Source: Actinomycetes bacterium
GTDB taxonomy: Bacteria; Actinomycetota; Acidimicrobiia; Acidimicrobiales; JAJYPT01
Assembly (NCBI GenBank): GCA_021795135.1
Contig: JAJYPT010000053.1
Span: forward strand, 1 to 10,261
Reading direction: 5' to 3'
DNA length: 10,261 nucleotides
In this document: positions 1-5,620 of the stretch, piece after piece
Layout of the letters: every line of letters starts with the position of its first letter
Numbering within the stretch: the stretch's first letter is position 1
Program-made: the position numbers and the translations under genes
The notes under the pieces: generated by a model
Database searches by the model: none
What the model was told of the DNA's origin: nothing
The model's input: the letters and a program-made list of their open reading frames with translations, nothing else

Positions 1-675
1 TCAACTACTCCTAGTTCAACTAGTAGCTCTAGCAGTAGCGGCTCTAGCCCAGATCACAGCTCTAGCACGGCTCCTAGCAGTAGCGGCTCTAGCCCAGATC
101 ACAGCTCTAGCACGGCTCCTAGCAGTAGCGGCTCTAGCCCAGATCACAGCTCTAGCACGGCTCCTAGCAGTAGCGGCTCTAGCCCAGATCACAGCTCTAG
201 TAGCTCTAGCACGGCTCCTAGTTCTGGAGGAAACGACACTCCTCAAATCAGTGCATCTCAAGCAAATACAATTGCAACTAACTTTGCTCAAAGCCAAGGA
301 GATCAAGTATTAGGAGTTAAACACACTCAGCTTAATTCAAACGGCCAAAAGGACTACTATCAAGTCAAATTACAATTAGGCAGTAATGGAAACAAGAGTG
401 GAACTGTAAATGTATGGGTTGATGCTACTAGCTCTTCGGGGGTAGTAACTGCTGCTTCTGGAAGTGGAATACAGTACAGAAATCCAAATATAGTCTCTCC
501 TGCAACTGCTCAAAGTAATGCTTTGGCAACAACTGGAGGCGGTAGCGTTTACAAAACTCAAATCAATGGAGGTAAATGGAAATGGTATTGGGTATTTGTA
601 AGAAATGGTAGTACTAAATACAAAGTAGGAGTAAGTGCTGCCTCTGGAGTTGTGACCCAATCTAAAATAAGCTGA
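1..675 (+). CDS. Secreted PepSY-domain protein with Ser-rich repeat stalk (5' partial)
   Basis: The frame is open from the first base of the window and ends at TGA 673-675, so 224 C-terminal residues are seen and the start and any signal peptide lie upstream. Residues 1-75 are a low-complexity stalk of Ser, Thr, Pro, Gly and Asp-His built from 15-residue repeats. Residues about 84-153 look like a PepSY domain: a helix beginning ISASQANTIA, then strands ending in VWVDATSSSGVVTAAS, the usual 'D-x-x-(S/T)-G-x-V' end of PepSY. Residues about 164-224 look like a second copy, starting VSPATAQSNALA and ending VGVSAASGVVTQSKIS. PepSY domains occur in protease propeptides and extracytoplasmic proteins and are thought to inhibit or chaperone partners. 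The stalk suggests the pair is held away from the membrane or wall. The specific role is unknown. A strong terminator follows. The repeat-rich 5' part is richer in G+C than the PepSY part. Confidence 0.8.
   Translation, partial: STTPSSTSSSSSSGSSPDHSSSTAPSSSGSSPDHSSSTAPSSSGSSPDHSSSTAPSSSGSSPDHSSSSSSTAPSSGGNDTPQISASQANTIATNFAQSQGDQVLGVKHTQLNSNGQKDYYQVKLQLGSNGNKSGTVNVWVDATSSSGVVTAASGSGIQYRNPNIVSPATAQSNALATTGGGSVYKTQINGGKWKWYWVFVRNGSTKYKVGVSAASGVVTQSKIS
31..219 (+). repeat. 45-bp tandem repeat, four units, in frame
   Basis: Three identical 45-bp units lie at 31-75, 76-120 and 121-165. A fourth unit at 166-219 is the same but carries an extra 9 bp (196-204). Each unit encodes 15 residues (SSSGSSPDHSSSTAP), and the 9-bp insert adds Ser-Ser-Ser, so the frame is kept. 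Similar AGC/TCT codon runs occur just before unit 1 (21-30). Exact identity at DNA level points to recent slippage or unequal recombination, so unit number probably varies between strains or was hard to assemble. Confidence 0.95.
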
Positions 676-697
676 AAATAGCTAAATTGTTTTTACT

Positions 698-737
698 AAT
701 AAAAAAGCAGCACCTCGATTGGTGCTGCTTTTTTATT
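698..737 (+). terminator. Strong intrinsic terminator after the PepSY gene
   Basis: A perfect 17-bp inverted repeat pairs 698-714 with 721-737 around the 6-nt loop TCGATT. The G+C core is GCAGCACC/GGTGCTGC, flanked by an A6 tract on the left and a T6 tract on the right. It lies 23 bp after the TGA at 673-675. The A/T-rich flanks make it likely to work in both directions. No minus-strand gene ends here, so its main job should be to end the PepSY transcript and insulate the two-component operon downstream. Confidence 0.92.
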
Positions 738-891
738 TTCTCCACACACAAGTAACCTACTTTGTCAATGTTGTACCAGCTTTAGCAAAAGATCAACTTT
801 TGGCATAATAATATTGTTATTACTCCAGGTAACGGCTAAGTACGAGTACTAATCAGAATTGTCACGTTATTTATCACAATCACTAATATTT

Positions 892-912
892 CCTTACATT
901 GCCTTAACATTG
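892..912 (+). promoter_or_regulatory. 11-bp-phased direct repeat, possible response-regulator site
   Basis: CCTTACATTG (892-901) is followed directly by CCTTAACATTG (902-912). The two ACATTG cores start 11 bp apart, one helical turn, on the same strand. OmpR/PhoB-family regulators bind as head-to-tail dimers to direct repeats with this phasing, and the next gene encodes such a regulator, so autoregulation is plausible. TTAACA (904-909) could also serve as a -35-like box. The binding role is inferred from spacing only. Confidence 0.4.
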
Positions 913-924
913 TAAAGCCATAAT

Positions 925-956
925 TATTGATAAGCCTTGTCGTAGGCTTATCAATA
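925..956. promoter_or_regulatory. 13-bp perfect inverted repeat in the leader of the regulator gene
   Basis: TATTGATAAGCCT (925-937) and AGGCTTATCAATA (944-956) are exact reverse complements around a 6-nt centre. The element ends 7 bp before the Shine-Dalgarno-like AAGGG (964-968) of the regulator gene. No T-run follows, so it is not a terminator. It could be an operator for a dimeric repressor, or an mRNA hairpin that affects translation or stability. Confidence 0.6.
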
Positions 957-973
957 GATAGTTAAGGGCGTTG

Positions 974-1747
974 ATGGACAAATCAAAACAAAAACAACTT
1001 GAACTTGATCCCACTCAAGGATCTAAAGCTAACAACACCCCTGAGACCAATAAAGCTATACGTAATGGTCGCATTTTAGTTGTGGATGACGAAGCAGGAG
1101 AACGCTATCTTATTGGTCAATATCTACGTCAAGAAGGATACCTCGTGCAAGAAGCAGCCGATGGAGTCCAAGCATTGGAATATATTAAAAATAATCCCAT
1201 AGATTTGGCCTTAGTAGATGTAATGATGCCAGAGATGGATGGCTTTGAACTAGTTCGCAATCTTAGACCCCATTATGACATTCCCATAATATTTGTCACA
1301 GCTCGGGGAGAAGAAGCACAACGAGTAGCTGGATTGGAATTGGGCGGTGATGACTATGTAATTAAGCCTTTTTCAGCAATTGAACTAATTGCTCGAGTAC
1401 GAGCCCAGCTCAGAAGACGTCAGGGGCTTATAGGAGAACAGATCGAACAAGATAAAGATGATATTTTGTCATCTAGGGCTATTACTTTATCTAAATTAGA
1501 ACGTCGTTGTTATCTATATGGACAACCCATCGAGTTGACAAGGCGTGAATTTGATTTACTGGCTGAATTTTTAAGTAATCCGGGACGAGTATTGACAAGG
1601 AATCAACTTTTAGATGCTGTTTGGGGAGAAACCTATTTAGGTTCACGCACAGTAGATGTCCATATTGCCTCTCTGAGAAGAAAATTAGATGAAGAGCTTC
1701 ATGTAACTTCCCTAAGAGGAGTAGGTTATCGACTTGAACCCTCATGA
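974..1747 (+). CDS. OmpR/PhoB-family two-component response regulator
   Basis: A 257-residue DNA-binding response regulator. From ATG 974, an unstructured polar N-terminal tail of about 30 residues precedes the receiver domain (about 33-150). The receiver has the acidic pair D38/D39, phospho-acceptor D82 in LVDVMMPEMDG, switch T109 and conserved K131 in VIKPF. A linker leads to a winged-helix effector domain (about 167-257) with the typical SRTVDVHIASLRRKL recognition region and a GVGYRLEP end. ATG 974 is preferred to the adjoining in-frame TTG 971 because AAGGG (964-968) is then 5 nt upstream rather than 2. The stop overlaps the kinase start (ATGA, 1744-1747), so the two are translationally coupled and form one cognate pair. 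The phased repeat and inverted repeat upstream suggest self-control. The 30-residue tail is longer than usual for the family. The signal and regulon are unknown. Confidence 0.95.
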   Translation: MDKSKQKQLELDPTQGSKANNTPETNKAIRNGRILVVDDEAGERYLIGQYLRQEGYLVQEAADGVQALEYIKNNPIDLALVDVMMPEMDGFELVRNLRPHYDIPIIFVTARGEEAQRVAGLELGGDDYVIKPFSAIELIARVRAQLRRRQGLIGEQIEQDKDDILSSRAITLSKLERRCYLYGQPIELTRREFDLLAEFLSNPGRVLTRNQLLDAVWGETYLGSRTVDVHIASLRRKLDEELHVTSLRGVGYRLEPS

Positions 1748-3090
1748 TTAAATCTCGTATTAGTTCAATAACTCAAATACTTTGGGTAAAGGTTATATTG
1801 GTTATGGCTTTGCCAGCATTTATTGGGTTATTTATTGCCTCTTTAGTTTTTTCTCATCTTGCACAGTCTCAACAAATAAATAGCACCCGAGCTAGCAAAA
1901 CGGCCAAGGCAGAAGCAATTGCTTCTGTAGTTGGACAAGCCCCTACTAAAATAAATCTCCAAGCTATGCAAAAGCTTATGGGTGATGATCAACTTATTAT
2001 AAATCTAAATGGCAAAAGAATCTTTACCGGTCCTCCCAATCCTGAATATCCCCATTTGATAATCCAAATACCAATGACTAATGGTTATGTTCGCATAATA
2101 AGCGACATAGATAGCACAACAGTATTTTCAACTAAGCTAACTACCATTAGTGCCTTGTTGATGTTATTTGTATTGACTTCAGCTGGATTAGGAACAGGGG
2201 TTTTACTCCGTTCTATCAAAGATCCTCTAAGTCAAGCTATTACAGTCGCTGATCAACTAAGCACTGGAGACCTTTCGGCAAGAATTGGAAAAGTTGGAAC
2301 CCCTGAGTTTCGTCGCTTAGCTAATACCTTTGATACAATGGCTAGCCGTCTAGAAGATAATGATCGACTTCAAAGAGAATTTCTTGCTGATCTTGGACAC
2401 GAAATTGCAACCCCACTAAACACTCTGGCTGGAATCACTGTATGGATTTTAGAAACCCCCAATCCCAGCCCAGCAGAACGAGAGCAAGCTGTAGAGCTTT
2501 TGGAGACTGAATTAGACCGAGTGCGTTCACTGCTTTTTGACATTCGACGCTTGTCACTAGGAGAAGCTTTAACCCAAGTCAGAAACGAGCCAGTAGACCT
2601 AGATGCAGTTTGTCAACGAAGTTATATCCGATTCCAAAACCAAGCTAAAGAAGCGGGGATATCTTTTAGCTTGAGATCTCAAGATATCCAGATTCGCTCC
2701 GACCAAAGATTAATTGAAACCGTTTTAGATAATTTATTATCTAATGCAATTCGCTATACCCCCAAAGGAGGCAAAATAGAACTAATTGCAACCAAGACCA
2801 ACACAAATGTTGTCCTTAGCGTCATCGATACAGGACTAGGAATTTCACCTGAAAACCAAAGTCGCATTTTTGAGCGTTTTTATAGAACCGATGCTGCTCG
2901 AGACAGACAACATGGAGGAACTGGGCTTGGTCTTGCTATAGCTCAGCGGGCTTCTTTGGCCTTAGGTGGTCACATCGAAGTAGATAGCGCTATAGGAAAA
3001 GGCAGTACCTTTCGCCTTATATTGCCCAAAATCAATGATAGACAATCTTTAAAATCTCCTAATAACACTATTAGCCATACAATCAAATGA
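1744..3090 (+). CDS. HAMP-containing sensor histidine kinase
   Basis: A complete 448-residue membrane kinase, partner of the regulator whose stop it overlaps by 4 bp. Order: transmembrane helix 1 (about 13-38); an extracytoplasmic sensor segment of about 95 residues with no recognised domain; transmembrane helix 2 (about 132-157); HAMP linker (about 158-210, ending in the FDTMASRLEDND type helix); dimerisation and phosphotransfer helix with H219 in GHEIATPLN; then an ATPase domain with N-box N330/N334, G1 box DTGLGIS (362-368), F-box IFERFYR and G2 box GGTGLGLAI (391-399). All catalytic residues are present. The H-box reads HEIATPLN instead of the usual HELRTPL, a variant I recall from actinobacterial kinases. 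The short sensor loop gives no ligand clue. After the G2 domain there is a polar tail of about 18 residues. A non-coding stretch follows, so the kinase probably ends its operon. Confidence 0.95.
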   Translation: MIKSRISSITQILWVKVILVMALPAFIGLFIASLVFSHLAQSQQINSTRASKTAKAEAIASVVGQAPTKINLQAMQKLMGDDQLIINLNGKRIFTGPPNPEYPHLIIQIPMTNGYVRIISDIDSTTVFSTKLTTISALLMLFVLTSAGLGTGVLLRSIKDPLSQAITVADQLSTGDLSARIGKVGTPEFRRLANTFDTMASRLEDNDRLQREFLADLGHEIATPLNTLAGITVWILETPNPSPAEREQAVELLETELDRVRSLLFDIRRLSLGEALTQVRNEPVDLDAVCQRSYIRFQNQAKEAGISFSLRSQDIQIRSDQRLIETVLDNLLSNAIRYTPKGGKIELIATKTNTNVVLSVIDTGLGISPENQSRIFERFYRTDAARDRQHGGTGLGLAIAQRASLALGGHIEVDSAIGKGSTFRLILPKINDRQSLKSPNNTISHTIK

Positions 3091-3434
3091 TCTATCCATT
3101 TTGATTTCAAATTTTTATATAAAGGGTTTTATTGTGAAAAACTCAAAAATTGACAAATATATTTAATAGGACTGTTTATAATTACCCCTTGCATATCCAG
3201 TCTTGTTGCTAGTTGTCTAGATCCATGCCACTACTGATTCGTCTGTAGAATTGCTTACGAACCCAACTACTTTGAGTCTAAGTTAAATACTCTAAAACTA
3301 ACAAAATCTAACTTGAGAAGGCTTTTGTAATAAAATATGCAAAATAATTACCTATAGACAAAATTAAAAATGTAATAAATAATCTAAACTTTAATTTAAG
3401 TCCTAGTAAAGCTTAGTAACCAATTTCTCATACA
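3091..3434. other. Non-coding stretch between kinase and thioredoxin genes
   Basis: No reading frame of useful length is seen in 344 bp. Promoter-like boxes TTGACA (3150-3155) and TATAAT (3177-3182, with TG at 3173-3174) match consensus well, but they are 21 bp apart, beyond the usual 16-19, so activity is uncertain. If TATAAT is used, the transcript would have a leader of about 245 nt before the thioredoxin gene, or would make a small RNA. TGTAATAAA occurs at 3326-3334 and again at 3371-3379, which may be chance in such AT-rich DNA. No clear terminator hairpin follows the kinase stop. Confidence 0.5.
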
Positions 3435-4049
3435 TTGAAAGGGATACAAATTACCAAAAGAAACTATTTTTCTAAGTATATAGCTCTTTCTCCAAAGATG
3501 GCTATTACTATAGCTTTGATTGTAACTCTTGCTTTAATCGGAGTCATAATAGGATTTAATAGACCTAAGACCAATACGGTAGCCTCCAAAACTCTGCCTA
3601 GTCTCAAGACCCTTCCTTCAAAACAAAACAGACCTGCACCTTTATTCAACTTGGCTAACCTGAGTGGTTCTGGGTCTAGCTCTCTTTCTAGCTATAGAGG
3701 AAAAGTCGTAGTGCTCAACTTTTGGGCTTCTTGGTGCACAGCTTGTAGAGCAGAAGCACCTTTGTTGACCCATCTATCAAATATTTATCAAGCAAAAGGA
3801 GTTAAGTTCTTAGGTGTAGATGTAAATGATAAGAATACTCCAGCAATGAACTTTAGAGCTAAATACAAAGTCAAATATCCAAGCGTTGTAGATCCACAGG
3901 CAAAACTAGCTTCAACTTATGGTGTATTTGGACTACCTTCTACTTTTATTATCAATAAAGCCGGAATTATAAAATATCAATTTATTGGCGAAATAGGCTC
4001 TCATAGCTTTACTAAGGCTCTAAATCAAGTAATAACAACAGGCAATTAA
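3435..4049 (+). CDS. Membrane-anchored TlpA/ResA-like thioredoxin
   Basis: About 204 residues if started at TTG 3435. A positively charged N-terminus and one hydrophobic helix (about 22-40) anchor it, followed by a Ser/Lys/Pro-rich linker (about 41-67). The thioredoxin fold has the entry strand VVVLNFWASW, redox pair C101-T-A-C104, then GVDVND, and the cis-proline loop GLPSTF with P168. This is the TlpA/ResA/CcmG type: an extracytoplasmic thiol-disulfide reductase that reduces protein disulfides, for example in cytochrome c or copper-site assembly. The exact substrate cannot be read from sequence. The start is uncertain. TTG 3435 has no Shine-Dalgarno motif; GAAAGGG lies just inside at 3437-3443, in front of an in-frame ATT (3450); ATG 3499 would cut away the charged N-terminus. 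The gene is probably a single unit. A decayed partial copy lies 500 bp downstream. Confidence 0.88.
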   Translation: MKGIQITKRNYFSKYIALSPKMAITIALIVTLALIGVIIGFNRPKTNTVASKTLPSLKTLPSKQNRPAPLFNLANLSGSGSSSLSSYRGKVVVLNFWASWCTACRAEAPLLTHLSNIYQAKGVKFLGVDVNDKNTPAMNFRAKYKVKYPSVVDPQAKLASTYGVFGLPSTFIINKAGIIKYQFIGEIGSHSFTKALNQVITTGN

Positions 4050-4139
4050 ATCTATGATTTCTAATATTTTTAATTACAGCTAAATTGTCTTGCTCTACCA
4101 ACTTGTCAAAAAAAAATTACAGATAGAAAAATCTTTTAA

Positions 4140-4535
4140 TTAAATCTTTCGAGTAACAGGCTCTGGAGATACTCTACCTGGTAGACCTACATTAACTGTA
4201 TTAGTGTATTCCACAATCAATCTAGGATCGTTGTATCTTTGAACTAAGAATTCCTCTACATCTTTGCGTTTTGACCAATATCTCAGAACAACTCGATATT
4301 TACCTTTTATTTTAAGGCTTCTAACTGTTCTTATCTCGATGCCTTCTAGTTTCAACTGGGAGTAATCTTGTGAAATTAAGTCTCGAAGTGGTTGTAATTC
4401 TTCTTGGGCTCGTTTATTTTGTAACATAAGAATCTGTTGCCTTTGTAACACTTTATGCACTTTGATTACCTTTGCATACTTATAAGGAACTAAATTGTAT
4501 TGACTCTGGGGTCCAGAAACTGGAGTAAACAACAT
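4140..4535 (-). CDS. Hypothetical protein, unrecognised; probably a truncated gene remnant
   Basis: From ATG at 4533-4535 this encodes 131 residues; an in-frame TTG at 4566-4568 would add 11. I do not recognise the family. The protein is basic and soluble, with no signal or transmembrane segment. It has a helical, Gln/Leu-rich middle (LQRQQILMLQNKRAQEEL, possible coiled coil), then a predicted beta-rich part (IRTVRSLKIKGKYRVVLRYW) with many Arg/Lys and aromatic residues, and a polar end VSPEPVTRKI. Neither start has a ribosome binding site. Upstream on the minus strand the frame stays open until TAA at 4635-4637, but that DNA is the antisense of the thioredoxin pseudogene, so the original 5' end seems to have been lost when the two sequences were joined near 4551. 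It is the only minus-strand gene candidate in the window and converges on the thioredoxin gene, 90 bp apart. It may be a relic rather than an expressed gene. Confidence 0.45.
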   Translation of the reverse strand: MLFTPVSGPQSQYNLVPYKYAKVIKVHKVLQRQQILMLQNKRAQEELQPLRDLISQDYSQLKLEGIEIRTVRSLKIKGKYRVVLRYWSKRKDVEEFLVQRYNDPRLIVEYTNTVNVGLPGRVSPEPVTRKI

Positions 4536-4551
4536 TACACCATTTGGGGAA

Positions 4552-4793
4552 CAAGCAAAAGGAGCCAAATTCTTAGGTGCAGATGTAAATGATATGATTG
4601 TTTCAGCATTAGGCTTTAGATCTAAATATGGAAATTAATATTCAAACGTGTGAACTCACAAGCAAAACTAGCTTCAGCTTATGCAGTATTTGGACTACCT
4701 TCTACTTTTATTATCAACAAAGCTGGAATTAAAAATATCAATTTATTGGCGAAATGGGCTCTCATGGCTTCACTAAAGCTCTAAATCAGGTAA
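4552..4793 (+). pseudogene. Decayed partial duplicate of the TlpA-like thioredoxin gene
   Basis: This stretch aligns along its whole length with 3789-4030 of the intact thioredoxin gene, from the codons for QAKG-KFLG to the C-terminal ALNQ. Long runs are nearly identical, including the cis-proline region (TTTGGACTACCTTCTAC, near 4688). It is broken: in the parental frame it has TAA (4636-4638) and TGA (4651-4653), a 1-bp deletion about 4653-4661 and another about 4730-4736. The first part of the gene, including the anchor and CXXC site, is missing. Replacement of the CXXC half by unrelated DNA at about 4551 marks a rearrangement breakpoint. It cannot make a working thioredoxin. Confidence 0.88.
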
Positions 4794-4850
4794 GAGCTAC
4801 CAAGAAACTAAATTTAAATTTTAAACATAAAGCTATAAGCATTCAAAGCA

Positions 4851-4868
4851 TCATATCCAAACTCTAAA
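4851..4868 (+). repeat. 18-bp exact direct repeat, copy 1
   Basis: TCATATCCAAACTCTAAA here is identical to 6990-7007. This copy is non-coding, about 50 bp before the second regulator gene; the other copy lies in the last codons of the partner kinase gene. The two copies therefore bracket the regulator-kinase pair. Confidence 0.8.
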
Positions 4869-4886
4869 TATTTACCCTATATCAGA

Positions 4887-4892
4887 TATAAT
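4887..4892 (+). promoter_or_regulatory. Possible -10 box of the second two-component operon
   Basis: TATAAT at 4887-4892 matches the -10 consensus and sits 23 bp before the ATG, giving a short leader that still holds the ribosome binding site AGGGAGA (4906-4912). No good -35 box lies 16-18 bp upstream, so a activator-dependent promoter or chance in AT-rich DNA are both possible. Confidence 0.4.
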
Positions 4893-4915
4893 ATTTAAAA
4901 ACTCCAGGGAGATAC

Positions 4916-5620
4916 ATGGCTAGAGCTAGTGTATTGGTGGTCGATGATGATTACAAAATACGAGACCTTGTTCATACTTATTTAGAACATAATGGCTATT
5001 CCGTTTTCGATGTTTCAAGTGGTCAAGAAGCCCTAAAATCTACCATTAGTCTAAACCCCGATCTCATTGTATTGGATTTGATGCTTCCAGATATAAGTGG
5101 TGAAGAAGTAGCGCGCTCTCTACGAAAAATTTCTGACGTTTTGATAATCATGCTCACGGCTAAAGCTTCTGAAAATGACAGGGTTTCTGGTTTTGAAATG
5201 GGAGCTGATGACTATCTAGTCAAACCTTTTAGTCCAAGAGAATTAGTGGCTCGAGTAGATGCCATGTTGAGAAGATCTAAAAAACAAGTTTCTAAATCAA
5301 TATCCTTTAATCGTGGAAATTTGGTAATAGACTTTGAACGAAGAGAGGTCAAAGTAGCAAATAAAATTATTCCGCTTACTCGGAGTGAATTTGATCTTTT
5401 AGCTGTTTTATCTTCAAGAGCTGGTAGAGTTTGGTCTCGATATGAACTTTTGACGCGCATACAAGGTAACGACTATCGAGGGTATGAAAGAACTATAGAT
5501 GTACATGTTAAAAATTTGCGTCATAAATTAGAAGAAGATCCAAATCATCCTAATTTCATACGTACAGTTACAGGTGTGGGATACCAATTAGGGGTTTCAT
5601 TAGATGATCAGATCTCTTAA
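4916..5620 (+). CDS. OmpR/PhoB-family two-component response regulator
   Basis: A complete 234-residue regulator of standard length. Receiver domain (about 3-120): acidic residues D10-D12, phospho-acceptor D54 in IVLDLMLPD, switch T81, and K103 in LVKPF. Winged-helix effector (about 130-228): IPLTRSEFDLLAVL, then YERTIDVHVKNLRHKLEE as recognition helix, ending TVTGVGYQLG. The ATG at 4916 has AGGGAGA (4906-4912) at good spacing. The kinase gene starts inside its last codons (17-bp overlap), so the two are a cognate, translationally coupled pair. It differs clearly in sequence from the regulator at 974, so it is a separate system rather than a recent duplicate. The redox genes downstream (blue copper protein, DUF929 protein) are natural candidates for its control, but that is inferred from gene order. 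Confidence 0.95.
   Translation: MARASVLVVDDDYKIRDLVHTYLEHNGYSVFDVSSGQEALKSTISLNPDLIVLDLMLPDISGEEVARSLRKISDVLIIMLTAKASENDRVSGFEMGADDYLVKPFSPRELVARVDAMLRRSKKQVSKSISFNRGNLVIDFERREVKVANKIIPLTRSEFDLLAVLSSRAGRVWSRYELLTRIQGNDYRGYERTIDVHVKNLRHKLEEDPNHPNFIRTVTGVGYQLGVSLDDQIS

Noticed and set aside
31..219. CRISPR-like array
   Set aside because: The repeats are directly adjacent without unique spacers and keep a coding frame, so they are protein repeats.
16..306. Minus-strand ORF across the Ser-rich repeats, rich in Arg and Ala
   Set aside because: It is the antisense of the AGC/TCT repeat codons; the plus frame continues into clear PepSY domains and ends at a strong terminator.
376..660. Minus-strand ORF opposite the PepSY domains
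   Set aside because: The plus strand codes for recognisable PepSY domains; the minus product looks like low-complexity antisense.
676..973. Riboswitch or structured RNA upstream of the first regulator
   Set aside because: Only simple elements are seen (terminator, direct repeat, one hairpin); no match to a riboswitch core I know.
1491..1745. Minus-strand ORF opposite the first regulator's effector domain
   Set aside because: The plus strand encodes a complete winged-helix domain here; the minus frame has no known motif.
3150..3182. Strong sigma-70 promoter for the thioredoxin gene
   Set aside because: Both boxes are near consensus, but the spacer is 21 bp; kept only as a note in the non-coding stretch.
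3464..3649. Minus-strand ORF opposite the thioredoxin anchor
   Set aside because: Antisense of a hydrophobic helix, with no ribosome binding site and a conserved gene on the plus strand.
4100..4139. Bidirectional terminator between the convergent genes
   Set aside because: There is an A9 tract and AT-rich sequence, but no stem of more than about 4 bp with any G+C core.
5212..5460. Minus-strand ORF inside the second regulator
   Set aside because: The plus strand has the intact receiver and winged-helix motifs.
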